The translations under genes were made by a program, and so were the position numbers. DNA of 64,000 nucleotides from Cellulophaga baltica (GTDB lineage: Bacteria; Bacteroidota; Bacteroidia; Flavobacteriales; Flavobacteriaceae). The stretch is from the NCBI RefSeq assembly GCF_018861125.1, contig NZ_JAHKQN010000020.1:189831-253830 (forward strand). Reading direction: 5' to 3'. Below the pieces are notes generated by a model. The model did not search any database and was not told the DNA's origin. It saw nothing but the letters and a program-made list of their open reading frames with translations. Within the stretch, counting starts at the first letter, position 1; each line of letters begins with the position of its first letter. Below are positions 44,667 to 54,950 of the stretch, one piece after another.

Positions 44667-46445
44667 CTACATACGTTCTGGCACATCAATACCTAAAAGT
44701 TTAAATGATAACTGAATTACATCACTTACTTTTTTAGATAACTGTACTCTAAAGGCTTTTTTCTGATCATCAGCTTCTCCTAAAATTGAAACATTTTGGT
44801 AGAACGAATTAAATTCTTTTACCAAATCATAAGTATAATTAGCAATTAATGCCGGACTATAGTTTGATGCCGCCAATTGAATAGTTTCAGGAAATAATTG
44901 TAATTGTTTAATCAATTCCTTCTCTTTTTCATGAAGTTCTACTAATCCATCAACTGTAGCTAAATTTAACTCTTTTGCTTTTCTTAATATCGATTGAATA
45001 CGCGCGTATGTATATTGAATAAACGGCCCGGTATTTCCTTGAAAATCTACCGACTCTTCAGGGTTAAATAAAATTCGTTTTTTAGGATCAACTTTTAAAA
45101 TATAATATTTTAAAGCTCCTAAACCAATCATTTTAAACAAGTCTTGCTTTTCTTCACTAGAATAACCATCAAGCTTTCCTAATTCTTCTGATATTTCACC
45201 AGCAGTATTTGTCATGTCATTCATTAAATCATCAGCATCAACAACAGTACCCTCTCTACTTTTCATTTTTCCACTAGGTAAATCTACCATACCGTAGCTT
45301 AAATGGAATAAATTTTCAGACCATGAGAAACCTAATTTTTTCAAGATTAAAAACAAAACTTTAAAATGATAATCTTGCTCATTACCAACAGTATAAACCA
45401 TACCGCTAACATCAGGATTATCTTTCACACGCTGTATTGCAGTACCAATATCTTGGGTCATGTAAACCGCAGTACCATCTGATCTTAAAACAATTTTTTC
45501 ATCAAGTCCGTCTTCGGTCAAATCTATCCAAACGCTACCATCTTCTTTTTTGAAGAAAATTCCTTTTTCAAGTCCTTCAGCAACAATATCTTTCCCTAAT
45601 AAATAAGTATTACTTTCGTAATATAAATTATCAAAATCTACTCCTAAATTCTTATACGTTACTTCAAAACCATCGTAAACCCATTGGTTCATTTTCTTCC
45701 AAAGAGCTACTACCTTTTCATCACCAGCTTCCCATTTTAAAAGCATTTGTTGCGCTTCTAATAAAATTGGCGCTTGTTTTTCTGCAACTTCTTTATCAGT
45801 ACCTTTTGCAACTAAATCTGCAATTTCAGCTTTGTAAGCCTTATCAAATGCTACATAATAATTCCCAACTAACTTATCGCCTTTTAAACCTGTACTCTCT
45901 GGAGTTTCACCTTCTCCAAATTTTTGCCATGCCAACATACTTTTACAAATATGAATACCACGGTCATTTATAATTTGAGTCTTATATACTTTTTTACCCG
46001 AAGCTTTTAATATTTCAGCAACTGAGTATCCTAATAAGTTATTTCTAATATGTCCTAAATGTAAAGGTTTATTCGTATTTGGCGAAGAATATTCAACCAT
46101 TACTGCATTTGAGTTATCTGGCTTTACAAATCCAAATGAATCATCTTTAGCAATAGCATTAAAATAATTTACATAAAAATTATCATTAACAACTAAATTT
46201 AAAAAACCTTTAATCACATTAAAGGAAGACACCTCTTCAACCTCATTAACCAAATACTCACCAATTTGATTTCCTATTTGAACAGGATTACCTTTTACAA
46301 CACGTAACATTGGAAAAACGACCACGGTAATATCACCTTCAAAATCTTTTCGAGTAGGTTGAAACTCTACAGTTGGTAATTCGGCTTGGTATAATGATGA
46401 AACCGCTTCTTTTACTTTGGTTTCTAAAACGTTCTGGATATTCAT
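44667..46445 (-). CDS. argS: Arginyl-tRNA synthetase
   Basis: The product is 592 residues from the ATG at 46445 (MNIQNVLETKVKE); a TTG at 46469 falls inside the promoter box. Class I signatures: SPNTNKPLHLGHIRNNLLG (HIGH-like) and GMVDLPSGKMKSREG (KMSKS-like). An N-terminal additional domain (residues about 5-95) and the C-terminal anticodon-binding DALR domain ending KLLGIDVPERM are intact. Cytoplasmic enzyme charging tRNA-Arg. The MtfA-like gene follows closely. Confidence 0.97.
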   Translation of the reverse strand: MNIQNVLETKVKEAVSSLYQAELPTVEFQPTRKDFEGDITVVVFPMLRVVKGNPVQIGNQIGEYLVNEVEEVSSFNVIKGFLNLVVNDNFYVNYFNAIAKDDSFGFVKPDNSNAVMVEYSSPNTNKPLHLGHIRNNLLGYSVAEILKASGKKVYKTQIINDRGIHICKSMLAWQKFGEGETPESTGLKGDKLVGNYYVAFDKAYKAEIADLVAKGTDKEVAEKQAPILLEAQQMLLKWEAGDEKVVALWKKMNQWVYDGFEVTYKNLGVDFDNLYYESNTYLLGKDIVAEGLEKGIFFKKEDGSVWIDLTEDGLDEKIVLRSDGTAVYMTQDIGTAIQRVKDNPDVSGMVYTVGNEQDYHFKVLFLILKKLGFSWSENLFHLSYGMVDLPSGKMKSREGTVVDADDLMNDMTNTAGEISEELGKLDGYSSEEKQDLFKMIGLGALKYYILKVDPKKRILFNPEESVDFQGNTGPFIQYTYARIQSILRKAKELNLATVDGLVELHEKEKELIKQLQLFPETIQLAASNYSPALIANYTYDLVKEFNSFYQNVSILGEADDQKKAFRVQLSKKVSDVIQLSFKLLGIDVPERM

Positions 46446-46466
46446 AAATATGGACTTATCAGCCTG

Positions 46467-46474
46467 CAAAACTA
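46467..46474 (-). promoter_or_regulatory. Promoter -7 box for argS
   Basis: On the minus strand this reads TAGTTTTG, an exact TAnnTTTG match, with TTG 23 nt upstream. The predicted leader to the ATG at 46445 is about 15 nt. It rules against the TTG at 46469 as start codon. Confidence 0.5.
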
Positions 46475-46520
46475 ATCATTTTTTAATCTTTTACAGTCAA
46501 TATAATCTCTAAAGCACCCC

Positions 46521-46528
46521 TATTTTTG
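46521..46528 (+). promoter_or_regulatory. Promoter -7 box for the hypothetical gene at 46586
   Basis: TATTTTTG matches TAnnTTTG exactly, giving a leader of about 50 nt to the ATG at 46586. It is divergent from the argS promoter. Confidence 0.4.
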
Positions 46529-46585
46529 TTAACTTTATAGAAAATGTATTAAATTTTCTTTCAAATAAAATTTCAATCAAGTCTT

Positions 46586-47011
46586 ATGCTCTTTAATGTA
46601 TCTTATAATAACAAACAGATTACCACTAAAATTGATACTGAAGTTGGTAAACCATTTACGCTTAAAGAACGATGGAATATGAACGGTATTGGTTCACCAA
46701 AACTATTTATTATTAATACTAGCGTAACTATTAACAACCTACTAATACTTGACAATAACACCAATACTTGTAATATAGAATTAAGACCAAAAGGGATTAT
46801 CATTAGGTTTAGGTCACTTTTAGAAACTTATGCTTTAGTAATTCCGTTTTACAAACTTGTTATTTACAAAGGTGATTTTGCAGCCTATACTGTATTTAGA
46901 GATCATAATTTTATAAAAATAAAAGCTGACACTAAAGCAATTCAAAAATATTTTAAAAAAATATTAGCTTACAAAGCAGATAACTCACCAACTTCTTTAA
47001 CTGACTTATAA
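46586..47011 (+). CDS. Conserved hypothetical protein
   Basis: The 141-residue soluble protein has no signal peptide. It is rich in beta-strand-forming segments (KLFIINTSVTINNLLILDNN, IELRPKGIIIRFRS, YALVIPFYKLVIYKG) and ends in a Lys-rich helix. The pattern could suit a PH-like or small beta-barrel fold, but I do not recognise the family. It starts divergently from argS and ends 9 bp before the SDR gene, so the two are probably co-transcribed. Confidence 0.55.
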   Translation: MLFNVSYNNKQITTKIDTEVGKPFTLKERWNMNGIGSPKLFIINTSVTINNLLILDNNTNTCNIELRPKGIIIRFRSLLETYALVIPFYKLVIYKGDFAAYTVFRDHNFIKIKADTKAIQKYFKKILAYKADNSPTSLTDL

Positions 47012-47020
47012 CTAACTACT

Positions 47021-48451
47021 ATGAAAATATTACTTACAGGCGCAAATGGCTATATTGGTATGAGACTTATACCCCAATTATTAGCACTTGGTCATCAATT
47101 GGTTTGTGCAGTTAGGGATAAAAACAGGCTTTCAGTTGACGAAGAAACCAAAGCGCAAATTGAAGTTATAGAGTTGGATTTATTACATGACGTTACCAAC
47201 AACAAAATACCTAAAGATATTGATTTAGCTTATTTCTTAATTCACTCCATGAGTTCATCTACACAAGATTTTGATGAAAAAGAAGCTGTTACTGCACATA
47301 ATTTTAATGATTACATGTCACAAACTAATGTGCAACAAGTCATCTATTTAAGTGGCATAGTTAATGACAATGAGTTATCTAAACACCTAAGCTCACGGAA
47401 AAATGTAGAAGATATTTTATATCAAGGTGATTTTAAACTTACTGTTTTAAGAGCCGGAATTATTGTAGGTTCAGGAAGTTCTTCTTTTGAAATTATTCGT
47501 GATTTATGTGAGAAATTACCTTTCATGATTACTCCAAAATGGGTGCTTACTAAAACACAACCTATTGCCATTAGAGATGTTATTAACTATTTAACAGGTG
47601 TTATAGGCAACGAAAAAACATACAATGATTCTTTTGATATTGCTGGACCAGATGTTTTGACTTATAAAGAGATGTTACATCAATATGCCAAAGTCCGTGG
47701 TTTTAAAAACTGGATTGTTACCATACCAATTATGACTCCTAAACTTTCATCATACTGGTTGTATTTTGTTACAGCTACGTCATACAAATTAGCAATAAAC
47801 TTAGTAGATAGCATGAAAATGGAAGTTGTAGCCAAAGACCAAAGGTTACAGGATATTTTAAAAATTAAGCCCTATACCTACACACAAGCTATTGATATGG
47901 CTTTTAAAAAGATAGAGCAAAATCTTGTTATTAGTAGTTGGAAAGATAGTATGGTTAGTGGGCGATTTCGAAAGAATATTGAGAAACATATTCAAGTACC
48001 CAAATATGGTGTTCTTACCGATAAAAAAAGTATTACTTTAAAAGACTCCAAATTAGCTTTAAATAATATTTGGCGTATTGGTGGCGAAACAGGGTGGTAT
48101 TACGCAAACTGGCTTTGGAAAATTAGAGGTTTTATTGATAAAGTATACGGTGGTGTTGGTTTGCGACGTGGCCGAACGCATCCTGATAAAATCTACACTG
48201 GTGATTCTTTAGATTTCTGGCGTGTTTTATTGGCTGATAAAAAGAATAAACGCTTATTACTTTTTGCTGAAATGCGTTTACCTGGTGAAGCTTGGCTTGA
48301 ATTTAAAATAGATGAGCAAAATGTATTACATCAAACTGCCACGTTTAGACCTCGAGGCCTCCGTGGCAGATTATATTGGTATAGTGTATTACCGTTTCAC
48401 TTTTTTATTTTTGGAGGTATGTTGCGTGGTATTGCTACAAAAAAAGACTAG
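47021..48451 (+). CDS. SDR-family oxidoreductase fused to DUF2867 domain
   Basis: The 476-residue protein has an atypical short-chain-dehydrogenase Rossmann domain (residues about 1-290: ILLTGANGYIGMRLIPQLL, then VIYLSGIVND and VLRAGIIVGSGS), lacking the classic YxxxK. A C-terminal DUF2867 domain (about 330-476) follows, with TFRPRGLRGRLYWYSVLPFHFFIF. The family is common in bacteria and its substrate is unknown. Its stop codon overlaps the convergent CtlX-like gene by 4 bp (CTAG). Confidence 0.85.
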   Translation: MKILLTGANGYIGMRLIPQLLALGHQLVCAVRDKNRLSVDEETKAQIEVIELDLLHDVTNNKIPKDIDLAYFLIHSMSSSTQDFDEKEAVTAHNFNDYMSQTNVQQVIYLSGIVNDNELSKHLSSRKNVEDILYQGDFKLTVLRAGIIVGSGSSSFEIIRDLCEKLPFMITPKWVLTKTQPIAIRDVINYLTGVIGNEKTYNDSFDIAGPDVLTYKEMLHQYAKVRGFKNWIVTIPIMTPKLSSYWLYFVTATSYKLAINLVDSMKMEVVAKDQRLQDILKIKPYTYTQAIDMAFKKIEQNLVISSWKDSMVSGRFRKNIEKHIQVPKYGVLTDKKSITLKDSKLALNNIWRIGGETGWYYANWLWKIRGFIDKVYGGVGLRRGRTHPDKIYTGDSLDFWRVLLADKKNKRLLLFAEMRLPGEAWLEFKIDEQNVLHQTATFRPRGLRGRLYWYSVLPFHFFIFGGMLRGIATKKD

Positions 48452-49377
48452 CCTTTTGGTAAAAATACTTCTGCCATCATACAACGTGCACTACCACCAC
48501 CGCAAGTTTCAATAGTATCAAGAGAACTATGAATAATTTCGCAATGGTTATTTATCTTTTTAATTTGATCTTCTGTCAAACTATTAAAAGCTGCTGAACT
48601 CATTGCTAAATAACGTTTATCATTTGAGCCTAAGACTTGCAACATATTTCCTGCAAACTGATGCATTTGCTTTTCTGTTATTCTAATAATTTCTTTTCCA
48701 TCATTATTCAAATGTTCCAATACAGCTTTTCTTTCTTTTTTATCATCAATGGTATCCGCACAAATGATTGAGAATTTTTCTCCCATTGCCATCATTACAT
48801 TAGTATGATAAATTGGCATACGCTGACCATCAACAGATTGATTTGCCGTAAATATTACAGGGAAGTAATCAAAATCTTCACAAAACTCAATAAACAGTTC
48901 TTCATCTGCTCTATCAGAAAGTGCACAATACGCTTTCTTATGCATTCTATCTAACAAAATACTACCTGTACCTTCTAAGAAAAAACCTTCTTCTTCTGCT
49001 GATGTGTAATCAACAACATTATTAATGACAAACCCTTTTTCTTCTAAAACTTCAAAAATATCCTCTCTACGCTCATTCCTTCTATTTTCAGCAAACATTG
49101 GGTACAAACCAACAGTACCGTCTTCATGAAAAGAAATCCAGTTATTAGGGAAAATAGAATCTGGAGTATCAGGGGATTTAGTATCATCTACCACAGTAAC
49201 TTGTACTCCTTTCTCTCTTAAAACAGTAACAAAAGCATCAAACTCCGTCTGAGCTTTTTTATTTATTTCAGCATTTTTAATATCAAGATCTTCTTGAAAA
49301 TAGTTGTTTACAGCGGTTTGCTCGTTTTTACGAAAACCAACTGGTCTTATCATTAAAATACTATTGGTAATTTGCAT
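48448..49377 (-). CDS. ctlX: Citrulline-utilisation hydrolase CtlX-like (guanidino-modifying superfamily)
   Basis: The 309-residue protein has the alpha/beta-propeller landmarks PDSIFPNNWISFHEDGTV, EGTGSILLDR (catalytic acid Glu), PIYHTNVMMAMG (His) and the terminal ETCGGGSARCMMAEVFL, where Cys299 (or Cys292) is the expected nucleophile. CtlX from Francisella converts citrulline to ornithine, ammonia and carbon dioxide; the family was annotated as arginine-deiminase-like before. It is 35 bp behind the amidinotransferase/deiminase-like gene, in the same direction. Confidence 0.8.
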   Translation of the reverse strand: MQITNSILMIRPVGFRKNEQTAVNNYFQEDLDIKNAEINKKAQTEFDAFVTVLREKGVQVTVVDDTKSPDTPDSIFPNNWISFHEDGTVGLYPMFAENRRNERREDIFEVLEEKGFVINNVVDYTSAEEEGFFLEGTGSILLDRMHKKAYCALSDRADEELFIEFCEDFDYFPVIFTANQSVDGQRMPIYHTNVMMAMGEKFSIICADTIDDKKERKAVLEHLNNDGKEIIRITEKQMHQFAGNMLQVLGSNDKRYLAMSSAAFNSLTEDQIKKINNHCEIIHSSLDTIETCGGGSARCMMAEVFLPKG

Positions 49378-49412
49378 ATGCCTTGTCAGGGGTTTTTAAA
49401 ACAATTAATCTA

Positions 49413-50324
49413 TTATTCTCTTATTAAAGGCATTGTACTACAACGTAACAAGCCTTCTTGTTTTGAGATTTCAGCATACGGAATTTCTTCAACCGTAAAA
49501 CCTTGCTCTCTTAACCAGTTATTTAATCTTGTAAAGCTTTTTTCTGAAACAATAACCTCTTGTGAGATTGAGAAAACATTACTAAACATAGCATACATTT
49601 CATCTCCTGTAATTTCAAAAACATTTTCTTTTCCAAAATAATTAACCAACCAATTATACTCTTCTTCAACCAAAAAGCCATTTTTATGTAGTATTGCTTT
49701 ATTTTTTCCAATAGGCTGAAAACAACAATCTAAATGCAATGCATTCTCTTTTGCGTTTGTAGATTTTCGTAATTCAAAAGACTTCACCGTTTTATTAGGG
49801 AATATCTTTTTAAAATGTGCTACAGCTTCACCGTTTGTTCTAGCTGTAATTTGATCAGGATAATCATCACCTGTATAAGTACCTATAAAAATATGATCAT
49901 TCCAAGGCATTACATCACCTCCTTCAATATGTACTTCTTCTGGTAAGTGAACAATTTTTGAAGCTTTAATTTGTGCTAACACATGATTTATTGCTTGGTA
50001 CTCTTCTTCCCTATCAGGTAATATGTTTGCTTTAAACAAAACATTATCAATCACAAAAGCAATATCTCTTGAAAAAATCTGGTTACAATCTTTTAAAACC
50101 TTAGGTCTAAAAACTTCAACATCATATTTTTTTAAAACAGTAGCAAAAGCATCCATCTCAAAAATCATATCTTTTTCTAACGGATATGTACCTGCAATTA
50201 TATGTTCTAATGATTTAGGGTCATACGCCTCTTCAATAGTAGGTATAGGCCCGCAGCTTTCAGCCGTACCTAATATTACCGCCTTTAATTTTGAAGTTTC
50301 ATTTTTAACATTTAATCGAAGCAT
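49413..50324 (-). CDS. Arginine-deiminase/amidinotransferase-superfamily enzyme
   Basis: The 303-residue protein has IFSRDIAFVIDNVLF, then HIEGGDVMPWNDHIFIG, HLDCCFQPIGKNKAILH (catalytic His) and the terminal LLRCSTMPLIRE with the nucleophile Cys295. Annotated homologues in this clade are often called dimethylarginine dimethylaminohydrolase. The signature cannot separate deiminase, DDAH and amidinotransferase. It lies between ctlX and gltA on the same strand and could feed citrulline to CtlX. Confidence 0.8.
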   Translation of the reverse strand: MLRLNVKNETSKLKAVILGTAESCGPIPTIEEAYDPKSLEHIIAGTYPLEKDMIFEMDAFATVLKKYDVEVFRPKVLKDCNQIFSRDIAFVIDNVLFKANILPDREEEYQAINHVLAQIKASKIVHLPEEVHIEGGDVMPWNDHIFIGTYTGDDYPDQITARTNGEAVAHFKKIFPNKTVKSFELRKSTNAKENALHLDCCFQPIGKNKAILHKNGFLVEEEYNWLVNYFGKENVFEITGDEMYAMFSNVFSISQEVIVSEKSFTRLNNWLREQGFTVEEIPYAEISKQEGLLRCSTMPLIRE

Positions 50325-50370
50325 ATTGATTTTTATGTATTAAGTAGCCAAAAATAAACATATCATAACA

Positions 50371-50405
50371 AAAAACTGCCTTTTTGTATGAAAACAAAAA
50401 GGCAG
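50371..50405 (-). terminator. Rho-independent terminator of gltA
   Basis: On the minus strand CTGCCTTTTTGT pairs perfectly with ACAAAAAGGCAG around a 6-nt loop, followed by a T run. It separates gltA from the deiminase-like gene. Confidence 0.9.
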
Positions 50406-50430
50406 CTTGTATTAAAATATTGTAAACTAT

Positions 50431-51714
50431 TTATCTCTTTTCCACAGGAACAAAAGATCTTAAATTTTCACCAGTATACACTTGTCTTGGCCTACCAATT
50501 GGTTCATTATTTAAACGCATTTCTCTCCATTGAGCAATCCAACCTGGTAATCTACCCAATGCAAACATTACTGTAAACATTTCTGTTGGAATACCTAAAG
50601 CTCTGTATATAATACCTGAGTAGAAATCTACATTAGGATATAATTTTCTATCAACAAAATATTGATCTTCTAAAGCTTCTTTTTCTAAACCTTGGGCGAT
50701 AGCTAAAATTGGATCATCAATACCTAAATCACCTAAAACTTCATCTGCTGCAACTTTGATGATTTTTGCTCGAGGATCAAAGTTTTTATAAACTCTGTGA
50801 CCAAAGCCCATTAACCTAAACGGATCTTCTTTATCCTTAGCTTTAGCCATGTACTTTTTAGTATCACCACCATCAGCCTCAATAGCTTCAAGCATTTCCA
50901 ATACAGCTTGGTTTGCCCCACCGTGAAGTGGACCCCATAAAGCTGAAATACCAGCAGATAATGAAGCAAATAAACCAGCATGAGAAGAACCTACGATACG
51001 TACAGTTGATGTAGAACAGTTTTGCTCATGATCAGCATGTAAGATTAAAAGTTTATCTAATGCATCTATAATAATCTTATTTTTCTTGTATTCTTGATTA
51101 GGTTTTTTAAACATCATTTTATGAATGTTTTCAACATAACCTAAAGTATCATCACCATAATCTAATGGTAATCCTTTTTTCTTACGCATTGCCCAAGCTA
51201 CTAACACTGGGAACTTAGCCATGATACGTACTATTGCCCAATACATCTCTTTTTCAGAAGTAACATTTACTGATGTTGGGTTAAATGCAATAAGTGCACT
51301 TGTTAATGATGATAACACACCCATTGGATGTGCAGATTTTGGAAAACCATCTAAAATCTTTTTCATTTCTTCATCTACGTGAGATTCAGATTTAATATCA
51401 TTATGAAAATTTTCTAATTGTTCAGAATTTGGTAATTCTCCGAAAATTAATAAATATGCTACTTCTAAAAAATCAGCTTTTTCTGCTAATTCTTCTATTG
51501 AATATCCCCTATAACGAAGAATACCTTTTTCACCATCTAAGAAAGTGATAGCACTTTTACAAGAGCCTGTATTTTTATAACCCGGGTCAATTGTTATAAT
51601 TCCTGATCCTGCTCTTAATGTTTTAATATCAATTGCTAATTCTTCTTCTGTACCCTTTATAATTGGAAATTCATATTTTTTTCCATTGTATTCTAATGTA
51701 GCTTTTTCTGACAT
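50431..51714 (-). CDS. gltA: Citrate synthase
   Basis: The 427-residue protein has the family motifs ALDKLLILHADHEQNCSTSTVRIVGSSHAG (partly cited: LHADHEQNCSTSTV), LWGPLHGGANQAVLEM and FGHRVYKNFDPRAKII, with catalytic His residues and a C-terminal Asp in LYPNVDFYSGI. The N-terminal beta domain (to about residue 60) is that of the hexameric type II enzyme. It condenses oxaloacetate and acetyl-CoA in the TCA cycle. It is separately terminated. Confidence 0.97.
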   Translation of the reverse strand: MSEKATLEYNGKKYEFPIIKGTEEELAIDIKTLRAGSGIITIDPGYKNTGSCKSAITFLDGEKGILRYRGYSIEELAEKADFLEVAYLLIFGELPNSEQLENFHNDIKSESHVDEEMKKILDGFPKSAHPMGVLSSLTSALIAFNPTSVNVTSEKEMYWAIVRIMAKFPVLVAWAMRKKKGLPLDYGDDTLGYVENIHKMMFKKPNQEYKKNKIIIDALDKLLILHADHEQNCSTSTVRIVGSSHAGLFASLSAGISALWGPLHGGANQAVLEMLEAIEADGGDTKKYMAKAKDKEDPFRLMGFGHRVYKNFDPRAKIIKVAADEVLGDLGIDDPILAIAQGLEKEALEDQYFVDRKLYPNVDFYSGIIYRALGIPTEMFTVMFALGRLPGWIAQWREMRLNNEPIGRPRQVYTGENLRSFVPVEKR

Positions 51715-51852
51715 GTGTTTTTTTAACTTTTAGTACTTCGTAAATTTAAGAAAAAGACCAATGATTCACAATTCAAAAAAACTCATTTGTTGTTTTATTA
51801 ACAAAAGTTATAATAAAATAGTTATTCTAAACCAGAAAAGCCTTTTTACTTG

Positions 51853-53394
51853 CTATATCGTTATAGCATATAATAATTTGTAGTATTCATCGACCGATTT
51901 TTCCCAAGTAAATCGTTCTTTTTTTGCGTTTGCTTTAATTTTTGACCACTTAATTTTATCATTCTTGAAAATATCAAGCACAATATCGAAAGATTCAATC
52001 ATATTTTCTATTTTCTCTTCTGTGGAATTTCCATCGAAAACAAAACCCGTTTTTAGGTGTTTTACAGTATCTTTTAATCCACCCGTATAATGAACCAAAC
52101 ACGGGTGACCATTCCGCATTGCCAACATTTGACTTATACCACAAGGTTCAAATAAACTTGGCATAAAGTATAAATCAGACTCCAAATAAATACTATCAAT
52201 TAAATCTTCTGACTGTCCATTGGTGAAAATAAAGTTATCGTGCTCATAACTTATTTTACGAAACATTTCTTCATATTCTGGAGCTCCAGTTCCTAAAAGC
52301 ATGAAAATTCCGTTCTCTTTTTTAAGCTTTTCAAGAATACGAACAAATGCATCAGGAGAATGTTTAAAAAAGTAAAATTTCTGTTCTGTTAACCTAGCAA
52401 CACTTGAGACAATAAAACCTGGTTTCTGATCTACATAAGTCATTATTTTTTCTCCTGTATGGGCTAAAAAATCTGACTTATATTTTTTAGATTCTTCTTG
52501 CAACCAACAAAAAAGTGCTTTTACAATATTTCTATATAACCTTCCTTTTTTTGCTGCTCTTATATTTTTGTAATTAGAACCATTTAATATACCAAACAAA
52601 CGTCCTTCATTATCTGCAACCTGCAAATCATACTCTACATTTTCACCTCCAATAAACACTGGAGGATTACTTGGCTTTAAGACATCCTCTTTGTATGATG
52701 GTGAAACAGTATGCACAGCATCAGCAAAACGAACACCTACAGCCATTAAATTAATACAGTCTCTGTAACGGTAATCTAGTAAACGCTCATAGTCTAATGG
52801 AATATCAGGAAACCAATTTTCCATTGATGAATAATTACCTCCAAAAGGTCTGATACCCTGTATTGCTAAATTATGAATGGTGTAGACAATTCTTGATTGT
52901 TTTAAAATAGTGTACTCATGATGATATTCTCTTAAAAACAGAATTAAGCTTGAATGCCAATCATGCAAATGAATAATATCAACCGTACCAAATGCATTCT
53001 GTTTTACGGCCTGAGCGACAGCTGTGCAAAATATAATGTATTTAATAGCATCTGTATAAAAAGGCTCTTCTGGATCGTTATGATAAATGTGAGCTATATC
53101 ACCAGCTTCTATCTCTGGATGATGTATTACGTAATATGACAAATTATCATATTCTTTTTTTGGTGCAACTTTGTAAAGTTCTGCAGTATACTCAACACCT
53201 CTTAAGTAAAAATATAAATTCTCAACAAACTCACCTTCTTTATGTAGTCTAGAGTATGAAGGCACAACAGTATGCACACTATCTCTTCTTTCTGATATTT
53301 GGCGTGGCACATCTCTAACAACATCACCCATACCACCTGCTTTGCATTTGGCTATTGCATCATTTTCAGCAGCAACAAAAAGAAAATTATTCAT
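51853..53394 (-). CDS. glgA: Glycogen/starch synthase (GT5)
   Basis: The 513-residue protein begins NNFLFVAAENDAIAKCKAGG; KCKAGGMGDVVRDVP replaces the standard KTGGLGDV motif. HLHDWHSSLIL, VYTIHNLAIQG, FADAVHTVSPSY and the C-terminal SLFEPCGISQMLAMRNGHP are typical. It transfers glucose from a nucleotide sugar to alpha-1,4-glucan. It stands alone between gltA and eno. Confidence 0.88.
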   Translation of the reverse strand: MNNFLFVAAENDAIAKCKAGGMGDVVRDVPRQISERRDSVHTVVPSYSRLHKEGEFVENLYFYLRGVEYTAELYKVAPKKEYDNLSYYVIHHPEIEAGDIAHIYHNDPEEPFYTDAIKYIIFCTAVAQAVKQNAFGTVDIIHLHDWHSSLILFLREYHHEYTILKQSRIVYTIHNLAIQGIRPFGGNYSSMENWFPDIPLDYERLLDYRYRDCINLMAVGVRFADAVHTVSPSYKEDVLKPSNPPVFIGGENVEYDLQVADNEGRLFGILNGSNYKNIRAAKKGRLYRNIVKALFCWLQEESKKYKSDFLAHTGEKIMTYVDQKPGFIVSSVARLTEQKFYFFKHSPDAFVRILEKLKKENGIFMLLGTGAPEYEEMFRKISYEHDNFIFTNGQSEDLIDSIYLESDLYFMPSLFEPCGISQMLAMRNGHPCLVHYTGGLKDTVKHLKTGFVFDGNSTEEKIENMIESFDIVLDIFKNDKIKWSKIKANAKKERFTWEKSVDEYYKLLYAITI

Positions 53395-53484
53395 ACATGG
53401 TTTTTTATAAAAATGAATTTTTGATTACATACATCAATATAATTATTTAATTCTTTAAAAAGTTAAAGATTTTATATAATTAAC

Positions 53485-53520
53485 AAAAAAAAGCCTTTCT
53501 AATTACAGAAAGGCTTTTTT
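53485..53520 (-). terminator. Rho-independent terminator of eno
   Basis: On the minus strand AAAGCCTTTCT pairs with AGAAAGGCTTT around a 6-nt loop, followed by a T run. It lies 20 bp past the eno stop codon. Confidence 0.9.
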
Positions 53521-53540
53521 ATATTATCAAAACGTAAATA

Positions 53541-54904
<1,364 letters not shown>

Positions 54905-54950
54905 CACCCTAAAAACTGTGACAAATAACCTAAATTTAAACTATAACGTT

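Noticed and set aside
48336-48369. Inverted repeat CTGCCACG ... CGTGGCAG with a GC-rich centre
   Set aside because: It lies inside the DUF2867 coding region over the conserved TFRPRGLRGRLYW segment, so protein constraint explains the sequence; no second copy was noticed.
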